From contig JAIVIG010000338.1 of NCBI GenBank assembly GCA_020200675.1, positions 1 to 11,391 on the forward strand: a stretch of DNA of 11,391 nt, read 5' to 3'. Below are positions 6,286-11,391 of the stretch, piece by piece. The position numbers and the translations under genes are program-made. The DNA is from Actinomycetota bacterium. GTDB taxonomy: Bacteria > Actinomycetota > Rubrobacteria > Rubrobacterales > Rubrobacteraceae. Below the pieces are notes generated by a model. That model ran no database searches, had not been told where the DNA came from, and saw only the letters and a list, made by a program, of their open reading frames with translations. Position 1 is the first letter of the stretch; the number at the start of each line of letters is the position of its first letter.

Positions 6286-6846
6286 GTGGAGAACGGCAAA
6301 AAGGTACTCGTCGGGGTCACGGGTGGAATCGCGGCGTACAAGGCACCCGGCGTGATCCGCCGCCTCCGCGAAGCGGGCTACGAGATCGAGGCGATGGCCA
6401 CCGAAGCCGCCTTCCACTTCATCCCCGAGGAGACCCTGGCGATCGCCGCCGGAGATCGGGTACACACCGACAAGACCTGGTGGGAGCAGTCCGGTAGGGT
6501 CGAGCACGTCACGCTCGCCCGCTGGGCCGATCTGGTGCTGATAGCCCCCGCTACCGCCGACGCGATGGCCCGCGTCGCCATCGGCCTCGGCGACGACCTC
6601 CTCTCCGCTACCGTCCTCGCAGGCGCCAAAAAGGTCCTCTGGGCCCCCGCCATGAACCCCGAGATGTGGAGCAACCCCGCCACGAAGCGCAACGTCGAGA
6701 CGCTGCGGAGCTGGGATCACTCCTTCGTCGGTCCGGCCGAAGGAGCTATGGCCTCCGCCGAAGAGGAGCCGGGCGTCGGAAGGCTAGCTGAGGAGGCGGA
6801 AATCGTGGCTGCGGCGAAGAAGATGCTTTCCGACAGTTCGCGCTAG
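6286..6846 (+). CDS. CoaC/HFCD-type flavoprotein (decarboxylase-like), stand-alone
   Basis: An FMN-binding protein of the homo-oligomeric flavin Cys-decarboxylase fold, related to the CoaC half of CoaBC, which decarboxylates phosphopantothenoylcysteine in coenzyme A synthesis. It has the glycine-rich GVTGGIAAYK (10-19), the active-site His in VEHVTLARWADL (H74), the flavin-contact APATAD (87-92, usually ending in N), and the PAMNPEMW substrate clamp (121-128, N124). The CoaB synthetase half is absent; at 186 residues it is the size of a single domain. The C-terminal loop that normally carries the catalytic Cys (LACG-like) reads GAMASAEEEPGVGR here, with Ser157 in the Cys place. Without that Cys the reductive second half-reaction of CoaC is not expected, so a different peptide or thiol substrate, as in EpiD-type enzymes, or a non-catalytic role is plausible. 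The start is GTG at 6286 with no ribosome-binding site. Confidence 0.85.
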   Translation: MENGKKVLVGVTGGIAAYKAPGVIRRLREAGYEIEAMATEAAFHFIPEETLAIAAGDRVHTDKTWWEQSGRVEHVTLARWADLVLIAPATADAMARVAIGLGDDLLSATVLAGAKKVLWAPAMNPEMWSNPATKRNVETLRSWDHSFVGPAEGAMASAEEEPGVGRLAEEAEIVAAAKKMLSDSSR

Positions 6847-7346
6847 AACTTGCGCAGGTAGTCTTTCAGCGCCTGCTCGGTGCTCGGGAAGGCCATCTCG
6901 CTCCAGGGCAGCCCGTCGCGGGGAAAGACCTTCACGGCCATCGTCTCGTCGAGGGGCTCCGGCTCCCCGCCCATGACTCTTCCCGAGAAGACCGCGATCA
7001 CCGGTACCTGGTCCTCGTAGGAGTACAGACCGACGATCTCATCGACCTCGATCTCCACCCCCGCCTCCTCCAGGGCCTCGCGTTCGGCGGCCGCCTCGGC
7101 CCGCTCGCCCCGCTCCACGAAGCCACCCGGGAAGGTCCACTTTCCGTAGCCCGGCTCTATAGCGCGCTGGGTCAGCAAGATCCCACCGTCGAGCTCGAAG
7201 ATCGTCGCCGCAACCAGCTTCGGACCCTGGTAGAAGATAAAGCCGCACGCCTCGCACACCAGCCGCTCCGGCTCCCCGTCCTTGATCTCACGAAGCCCGA
7301 GCCGGCCGCTACAGCGGGGACAGAAGTTATATCCCAGTAAGTTCAT
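6843..7346 (-). CDS. Nudix hydrolase with N-terminal zinc ribbon
   Basis: A 167-residue hydrolase that would cleave a nucleoside diphosphate linked to another group, such as NADH, ADP-ribose or a damaged nucleotide. A zinc ribbon with two CxxC pairs (C9/C12 and C31/C34) precedes the Nudix fold. The Nudix box is perfect: G75, E81, then R89, E90, E93, E94 and G96 in GX5EX7REUXEEXGU spacing. The zinc ribbon recalls NudC-type NADH pyrophosphatases, but the protein is much shorter than NudC and lacks its N-terminal domain, so the substrate is undecided. The start is ATG at 7346 with no ribosome-binding site. Its TAG stop and the flavoprotein's TAG stop share the palindrome CTAG at 6843-6846, so the two transcripts converge without a gap. 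Confidence 0.93.
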   Translation of the reverse strand: MNLLGYNFCPRCSGRLGLREIKDGEPERLVCEACGFIFYQGPKLVAATIFELDGGILLTQRAIEPGYGKWTFPGGFVERGERAEAAAEREALEEAGVEIEVDEIVGLYSYEDQVPVIAVFSGRVMGGEPEPLDETMAVKVFPRDGLPWSEMAFPSTEQALKDYLRKF

Positions 7347-7371
7347 AGCAAAAATAGGGCTACGTCCGTCG

Positions 7372-7380
7372 TGGTAAAAT
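7372..7380 (+). promoter_or_regulatory. Extended -10 promoter (TGGTAAAAT) for tRNA-Gly
   Basis: TGG plus TAAAAT, ending ten bases before the mature tRNA 5' end. The expected transcription start near 7387 would leave a short 5' leader for RNase P. It is identical to the element at 1685-1693. Confidence 0.6.
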
Positions 7381-7390
7381 GCCCCTCCAC

Positions 7391-7463
7391 GCGGACGTAG
7401 CTCAGTTGGTAGAGCGCCAGCTTCCCAAGCTGGAGGTCGCGGGTTCGAAGCCCGTCGTCCGCT
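7391..7463 (+). tRNA. tRNA-Gly, anticodon CCC
   Basis: A complete cloverleaf. The acceptor stem pairs GCGGACG (7391-7397) with CGTCCGC (7456-7462) and has discriminator T at 7463, the base expected for bacterial glycine tRNA. The D arm is GCTC/GAGC. The anticodon stem CCAGC/GCTGG encloses loop TTCCCAA, with anticodon CCC at 7424-7426 reading GGG. The variable loop is AGGTC, and the T arm has loop TTCGAAG, with one G-T pair at the base of its stem. The 3' CCA is not encoded and must be added by the CCA enzyme. A run of five T follows at 7465-7469. Confidence 0.97.
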
Positions 7464-7471
7464 CTTTTTGT

Positions 7472-7654
7472 AGCAATCAGCAATCAGCCCTCAGCTTTCA
7501 GCTCTTTGCCGTTAAAGCGATGTTTGGTTATGCTACCGCATCCGCTGCTAAGCAGAGATCTGGTATTCCCGTCGAGCCACGCTCGCTTCGTGTTCGGGAC
7601 GACGTCTCGTGCCGAACCGCCTTGCTGACAGCTAATTGCTGACGGCTGACCGCT
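7472..7654. repeat. 183-bp element bounded by inverted arrays of degenerate heptamers
   Basis: The left array (7472-7502) is four heptamers of form AGCNNTC plus a final AGC: AGCAATC, AGCAATC, AGCCCTC, AGCTTTC. The right array (7624-7654) is four heptamers of form GCTNANN plus a final GCT: GCTGACA, GCTAATT, GCTGACG, GCTGACC. The right array is the reverse complement type of the left; the two 31-bp arms match at 23 positions. They enclose 121 bp that I do not recognise, with small hairpins inside (for example GAGC/GCTC around 7575). The element fills nearly the whole gap between the tRNA and the sdhB stop, and no gene lies in it. It could fold into a long imperfect hairpin separating the convergent transcripts, or be a small non-autonomous mobile or intergenic repeat. 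Confidence 0.7.
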
Positions 7655-7656
7655 AT

Positions 7657-8535
7657 CTAACCGCCGTTCCTGCTGCCGTTTCTGCCGACGATCTGTCCGG
7701 TCTTCGGGCTCCTGCGGCCCCGGATCTTGCGCATAAGCCACTTGGCCGGGTCGTAGTACTCGTCGGCGACACGCTCCTTGAGGGGGATGATGGAGTTGTC
7801 GGTTATGTGGATGTCGACCGGGCAGACCTCGGTGCAACACTTGGTTATGTTGCAGTACCCTATGCCGCCCCGGCCTTCCTTGAGCCACTCCACCCGGCTC
7901 TCGATGTCCTTCGGGTGCATCTCGAGCCACTGGTTTCGCACGAAGGAGCGAGGACCGGCGAACTCGGGGTGCTTGTGGTGGGTGCGCAGCACGTGGCAGA
8001 CGTCCTGGCACATGAAGCACTCGATGCACTTCTTCGGCTCGTAGAGCCTCTCCACGTCCTCCTCGTACATGATGAACGGCGCTTGCTCGTCGCTCTGGAA
8101 CGGTATCGTCGAGCGCGCCACTTCATAGTTCCACGAGACGTCCGAGACGAGGTCCTTTATCACCGGGAACGCCCGCAGGGGGTGAACCCGGATCTCCTGT
8201 CCCTCGTACTCCTCGACCCGCGTCTTGCACAGGAGCTTGGGCTTGCCGTTGATCTCCGCGCTACACGAGCCGCAGTGGGCGGCCTTGCAGTTCCAGCGCA
8301 CCGCGAGGTCCCCCGCCTGGTGCGCCTGAATGTACAAAACCGCGTCGAGGACGACCATCCCCTCGACGGCCGGTAGCTCGTACTCGACCTCCTTGCCACC
8401 CTCCCCGTCGCCCCGGAAGATCTTCAGCTTCGTCGTACCCTGGGCGGCATCGGTCTCGTCCTGATGGACGTCGGCATGAGCCTTGGAGGCCATCTCCTTC
8501 TGCTGGGCGTCCTGCCTACCGTCTTCGTTGCTCAT
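7657..8535 (-). CDS. sdhB: Succinate dehydrogenase iron-sulfur subunit
   Basis: This subunit carries electrons from the FAD in SdhA to the membrane anchor through three Fe-S clusters on the cytoplasmic face. The [2Fe-2S] ligands are C83, C88, C91 and C103 in the plant-ferredoxin-like N-terminal domain. C170, C173 and C176 with C238 fit the [4Fe-4S] centre, and C180, C228 and C234 the [3Fe-4S] centre; the spacings match those of E. coli SdhB. At 292 residues it is longer than usual because of a hydrophilic, charged N-terminal extension (about 1-34) and a basic, Gly-rich tail (about 268-292). The ATG at 8535 is supported by AAGGAG five bases upstream. It is the last gene of the sdhC-sdhA-sdhB operon, 44 bp after sdhA. 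Its stop lies two bases from the heptamer element. A fumarate reductase role cannot be excluded from sequence alone. Confidence 0.95.
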   Translation of the reverse strand: MSNEDGRQDAQQKEMASKAHADVHQDETDAAQGTTKLKIFRGDGEGGKEVEYELPAVEGMVVLDAVLYIQAHQAGDLAVRWNCKAAHCGSCSAEINGKPKLLCKTRVEEYEGQEIRVHPLRAFPVIKDLVSDVSWNYEVARSTIPFQSDEQAPFIMYEEDVERLYEPKKCIECFMCQDVCHVLRTHHKHPEFAGPRSFVRNQWLEMHPKDIESRVEWLKEGRGGIGYCNITKCCTEVCPVDIHITDNSIIPLKERVADEYYDPAKWLMRKIRGRRSPKTGQIVGRNGSRNGG

Positions 8536-8579
8536 CTTAGCTCCTTATCAAAACGGCCCGATACGCGCCGTCCGCGGCC

Positions 8580-10379
8580 TTAGAACTGGCTCTCTTCCCC
8601 TTCTTCCTCTCCGCCGTGCTCGTCCGGCACCTGTGCGTCTCCCCCTTCGTCGAACAGCCTGGAGAGATGCTCCGGCATCGGCGGTATCTCCCGCCTCTCG
8701 ATGTCGATCCCTCCTTGCTCGTCCTTCTTCACGATGAAGTTTATCTTACCCAGTTCGTCGCTCGGTCCATCGTAGTCGAGGCGCCACTGCGCCCCGCGCC
8801 GCTCCGTACGTTGGAGGGCCGTGCGCAGGATTATCTCCGAGATCTGGGTAAGGTACCGGATGTCCTGCGCCGCGTGCCAGCCCGGGTTGAAGAGCGTCGA
8901 GCCCCGGGCCTTCACGTTCGGCACCCGCTCCTTGACCTCCAGGATCTTCTCAAGCCCCTCCTGCAGGGAGTCCTCGTTGCGCATCAGGTTGGCGTGCTCC
9001 ATCATCGCTTCCTGGACCTGCTGCTGGAGCTCGTAGGGGTTCTCCCCGTCTTGCCTCTCCAGCGGCTCCAGAACGCGCTGCTTCTCGGTCTCGAGCTGAG
9101 AGGAATCTATCTCGGTGGAGTAGCCGTTGCCCTTGACGTACTCCGCGGCCCCCTCGCCCGCCCGGCGACCGAAGACGAGCAAGTCCGAGAGCGAGTTGCC
9201 GCCGAGGCGGTTGGCCCCGTGCAGCCCTCCGGCGCACTCGCCGGCGGCGAAGAGCCCCGGCACGTTCGTCTCGCAGGTCTCGGGATCTACCTTGATCCCG
9301 CCCATGACGTAGTGAATGGTCGGAAAGACCTCCATCGGCTCCCTGGAGATGTCGATGTCGGCGAGGTTCTTGAACTGCTCGTACATGGTGGGAAGCTTCT
9401 TCATGATGCCGTTGTACCCGAGGTGCGTGATGTCCAGGTAGACCCCGCCGTGCGGGCTCCCCCGGCCCTCCGTGACCTCGGTGTAGTTGGCCCGGGCGAC
9501 CACGTCGCGCGTCGAGAGCTCCATCTTCTCGGAGTCGTAATTCTCCATGTACCGCTCGCCCTCGGAGTTCCTCAAGACGCCGCCCTCGCCACGCACGCCC
9601 TCGGTAACGAGCAGGCCGCGCACGCCCGGAGGCCAGACCATCCCGGTGGGATGGAACTGCACCATCTCCATGTCCACGAGCTCGGCCCCGGCGTCGTAGG
9701 CCAGGACGCAGCCGTCTCCGGTCCCCTCCCAGGAGTTGGAGGTAACCTTGTAGATGCGTCCCCAGCCGCCGGTCGCCATCACGACCGCCTTCGCCTTGAA
9801 GTGGATAAAGCGGCCCGATTCGCGGGTGTAGGCGAGGGCACCCACTACCCGGCCTTCGTCGTTCTTGAAGAGCCTCGTGACCGTGGTCTCCATGTAGACC
9901 CTGGTATCGGTCGCCAGCGTCCTCTCCTGGAGCGTCCGGATCATCTCGAGGCCCGTCCTGTCGCCGACGTGGCAGAGCCTGCGGTACGTGTGGCCACCGA
10001 AGGGGCGCTGGGAGATCTTGCCTTCCTCCGTCCGGTTGAAGAGCGCGCCCCACTGCTCGAGCTCGTAGACCCGGTCAGGGGCCTCCTTGGTGAAGGTCTC
10101 CACCATTTGCCAGTTGTTGAGGAACTTGCCGCTCCTCATGGTGTCCATGAAGTGCGTCTGCCAACCGTCGTCGGGGTCCACGTTCCCCATAGAGGCCGCG
10201 ACGCCACCCTCGGCCATGACCGTGTGCGCCTTGCCGAGCAGGCTCTTGCTAACCACGCCGACCGAGAGGCCGCGCTCCGTCGCTGCGATCGCCGCCCGCA
10301 GACCAGCACCGCCGGCGCCGATGATCAGTACGTCGTGCTCCCTGACCTCGTGGCTGTAACGGGAACCGTTTGTCTCCAC
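8580..10379 (-). CDS. sdhA: Succinate dehydrogenase flavoprotein subunit
   Basis: This is the catalytic subunit that oxidises succinate to fumarate in the TCA cycle and passes electrons to SdhB. Visible features are the Rossmann GAGGAG (21-26), the AHTVMAEGG segment with the His for covalent FAD (H52), FHPTG (H243), the TEGVRGEGG segment with the proton-shuttle Arg (R263), HYVMGGI (H356), and AAGECAGGLHGANRLGGNSL with the substrate Arg (R391). The C-terminal helical domain is complete and ends in an acidic tail (about 577-599). The length of 599 residues is normal for the family. The start is GTG at 10379 with AGG a few bases upstream; no nearby ATG fits. It lies 21 bp after sdhC. The covalent-FAD His supports a membrane SDH/QFR enzyme, not a soluble L-aspartate oxidase. 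Confidence 0.97.
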   Translation of the reverse strand: METNGSRYSHEVREHDVLIIGAGGAGLRAAIAATERGLSVGVVSKSLLGKAHTVMAEGGVAASMGNVDPDDGWQTHFMDTMRSGKFLNNWQMVETFTKEAPDRVYELEQWGALFNRTEEGKISQRPFGGHTYRRLCHVGDRTGLEMIRTLQERTLATDTRVYMETTVTRLFKNDEGRVVGALAYTRESGRFIHFKAKAVVMATGGWGRIYKVTSNSWEGTGDGCVLAYDAGAELVDMEMVQFHPTGMVWPPGVRGLLVTEGVRGEGGVLRNSEGERYMENYDSEKMELSTRDVVARANYTEVTEGRGSPHGGVYLDITHLGYNGIMKKLPTMYEQFKNLADIDISREPMEVFPTIHYVMGGIKVDPETCETNVPGLFAAGECAGGLHGANRLGGNSLSDLLVFGRRAGEGAAEYVKGNGYSTEIDSSQLETEKQRVLEPLERQDGENPYELQQQVQEAMMEHANLMRNEDSLQEGLEKILEVKERVPNVKARGSTLFNPGWHAAQDIRYLTQISEIILRTALQRTERRGAQWRLDYDGPSDELGKINFIVKKDEQGGIDIERREIPPMPEHLSRLFDEGGDAQVPDEHGGEEEGEESQF

Positions 10380-10400
10380 TTCTACCTGCCTATCCTTTGC

Positions 10401-11180
10401 CTAAATGATTCTCAAATCTGGTACGACCCCCGCGAGCAGGAGCCTTATGTAAACGTCCGTGATCAGGAGCGAGAACAGGCTGAGCCAGGCCCAGAGCGCG
10501 TGCTGGCGGTTGAGCACGCTGAGCCAGTTGTAGGCCTTGTGCCGCGCACTACCTCCCGTTACACAAGAGTAGCAATCGACCCTGCCGCCCACCAAGTGCC
10601 TCAAGGAGTGGCACGAGATCTGGTACGTCCAGAGCAATACCAAGTTAACCAGGAAGATCAGGGAACCGACGGTAATCCCGAACGACCCCTCGGGCAAGAA
10701 CGCCCGCACTGTGTCTATCGTGAGGAATGCGAGGACGACGAAGGTAGCGTAGAGGAAGTACCGGTGGATATTGTTCCACACGAAGAGGTTTCTCTCGCCC
10801 CGGTAGTTCTCCGCGCTGCGCGGTTCGCGCTGCTGGGCCTTGCTCGCGCACCCCGGCGGGTCCCAGAAGAAGGCCCGGTAGTACGCCTTGCGGTAGTAGT
10901 AACACGTCGCCCGGAACCCGAGCGGTGCCCAAAGCACCAGGAACGCTGGCGAGAGCCAGTCTGGCCACCAGGAAGGTGTGCCGATCGGCGGAGAGTAGAA
11001 CGGCGAGAGGTAGTTTTCGTACTCACCCCTCGCGAAGAAGAGAATCGTGATCATCACGTAGATCCCGAAACCAACCAGAACGGCGGTAACGGTGATCGGA
11101 CCAACCCACCAGGGTAGCCGCTTGACAGCCCCGGCTGCGACAGTGAAGGGTCTTGTTACGACGTCGGTTGTTCCTGCCAA
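10401..11180 (-). CDS. sdhC: Succinate dehydrogenase membrane anchor, mycobacterial Sdh1-like single subunit
   Basis: A 259-residue integral membrane protein that anchors SdhAB and passes electrons to the quinone pool. Five membrane helices are seen at about 26-49, 76-96, 138-160, 169-188 and 226-250. The order sdhC-sdhA-sdhB with one large anchor and no sdhD resembles the mycobacterial Sdh1 operon (Rv0249c-Rv0247c, from memory). Between helices four and five lies a Cys/His cluster: C190-H191, H195, C203 and C206; H139 and H227 lie at the start of helices three and five, and C93 and C111 flank an aromatic-basic loop after helix two (CYYYRKAYYR). I recall that mycobacterial Sdh1 has a membrane-embedded Rieske-type cluster in its anchor, and this Cys/His set could hold one, but which residues bind is an inference. 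The TTG start is fixed by GAGGGAG six bases upstream. Confidence 0.85.
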   Translation of the reverse strand: MAGTTDVVTRPFTVAAGAVKRLPWWVGPITVTAVLVGFGIYVMITILFFARGEYENYLSPFYSPPIGTPSWWPDWLSPAFLVLWAPLGFRATCYYYRKAYYRAFFWDPPGCASKAQQREPRSAENYRGERNLFVWNNIHRYFLYATFVVLAFLTIDTVRAFLPEGSFGITVGSLIFLVNLVLLWTYQISCHSLRHLVGGRVDCYSCVTGGSARHKAYNWLSVLNRQHALWAWLSLFSLLITDVYIRLLLAGVVPDLRII

Positions 11181-11186
11181 TGCCTA

Positions 11187-11193
11187 CTCCCTC
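11187..11193 (-). promoter_or_regulatory. Ribosome-binding site deciding the TTG start of sdhC
   Basis: On the minus strand GAGGGAG lies six bases before the TTG at 11180. No ATG or GTG is equally placed, so the rare start codon is well supported. Confidence 0.7.
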
Positions 11194-11231
11194 TTTCTAG
11201 CACCCGTTGATGCCAACCTCTACGCCGCGGA

Positions 11232-11237
11232 AGTATA
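11232..11237 (-). promoter_or_regulatory. Candidate -10 (TATACT) for the sdh operon
   Basis: On the minus strand TATACT lies about 50 bases upstream of the sdhC start, leaving room for a leader of about 45 nt with its ribosome-binding site. No clear -35 is seen. An inverted repeat AGAAC-N12-GTTCT (11251-11272) overlaps the expected -35 region and could be an operator. Confidence 0.4.
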
Positions 11238-11316
11238 GAGTATTGGGTGCAGAACTTTTGTGAATCCGTTCTATTGATATCAGCGTGAACATCTAAACCT
11301 CGAAACCCGGCTGCCT

Positions 11317-11349
11317 GACACAGCCAAGGATGACATCCTTGGCTGTGTC
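11317..11349. repeat. Perfect 15-bp hairpin upstream of the sdh operon
   Basis: The left arm (11317-11331, GACACAGCCAAGGAT) and the right arm (11335-11349) are exact reverse complements around the three-base loop GAC. Neither strand has an adjacent T run, so it is not a textbook intrinsic terminator, although it could end transcription entering from the right or mark the end of an unseen gene beyond the window. The flanks (11281-11316 and 11350-11391) contain no supported gene. Confidence 0.75.
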
Positions 11350-11391
11350 TCAAACGCTCTTTGGCCTTGCGTAGCTCGACTCTCAGCTCGG

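Noticed and set aside
7379..7642. An 87-codon plus-strand frame across the tRNA
   Set aside because: Its ADVAQLVERQLPKLEVAGSKPVVRS-like product is the well-known false translation of a tRNA gene.
7472..7654. CRISPR array
   Set aside because: Units are seven bases with no spacers, and the two arrays face each other; this is a heptamer repeat, not repeat-spacer DNA.
8616..11117. An 833-codon open frame on the plus strand, opposite sdhA and sdhC
   Set aside because: It is the antisense shadow of two clearly recognised genes in GC-rich DNA, crosses their boundary, and has low-complexity Arg/Val/Leu/His-rich content with no domain.
11156..11353. A 65-codon minus-strand frame upstream of sdhC
   Set aside because: It runs through the perfect hairpin, the promoter candidate and the sdhC start in another frame, with no ribosome-binding site.

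Overview
The window is about 11.4 kb of GC-rich DNA with G/C-ending codons and many GTG and TTG starts. A PASTA-domain Ser/Thr kinase and a mycobacterial Sdh1-like succinate dehydrogenase point to an actinobacterium. A deep-branching, Rubrobacter-like lineage fits best, but that name is an inference. Gene density is high, and most convergent neighbours meet with overlapping stop codons or almost no gap.

Layout. (1) 1-1398 (+): 3' part of a membrane Ser/Thr kinase with four PASTA repeats, cut by the window edge. (2) 1395-1621 (-): a small, apparently frameshifted ORF with no assigned function. (3) 1746-5179 (+): a tight four-gene cluster made of an RNase J/CPSF-type metallo-beta-lactamase with a long coiled-coil N-terminal extension, a Phd/RelB-like antitoxin, a RelE/ParE-like toxin and a small winged-helix protein. 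The last three are chained by four-base stop/start overlaps. (4) 5184-6229 (-): a short SDR oxidoreductase followed by an unrecognised 147-residue protein. (5) 6286-6846 (+): a CoaC/HFCD-type flavoprotein lacking the usual catalytic cysteine, convergent with a Nudix hydrolase (6843-7346, -). (6) 7391-7463 (+): tRNA-Gly(CCC), followed by a 183-bp element bounded by inverted arrays of degenerate heptamers. (7) 7657-11180 (-): succinate dehydrogenase operon sdhC-sdhA-sdhB with a single five-helix anchor. (8) 11181-11391: its upstream region, with a promoter candidate and a perfect 15-bp hairpin.

How the parts may work together: the sdh genes encode one respiratory complex that passes electrons from FAD through three Fe-S clusters to a membrane anchor. 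That anchor carries a Cys/His cluster suggestive of a further metal centre. The 1746-5179 cluster combines a predicted RNA nuclease, a toxin family that usually attacks mRNA or gyrase, its antitoxin and a DNA-binding-like protein, and is the most system-like part of the window. The remaining genes look like unrelated housekeeping or accessory functions. Functions rest on motifs and family recall; no database search was run.
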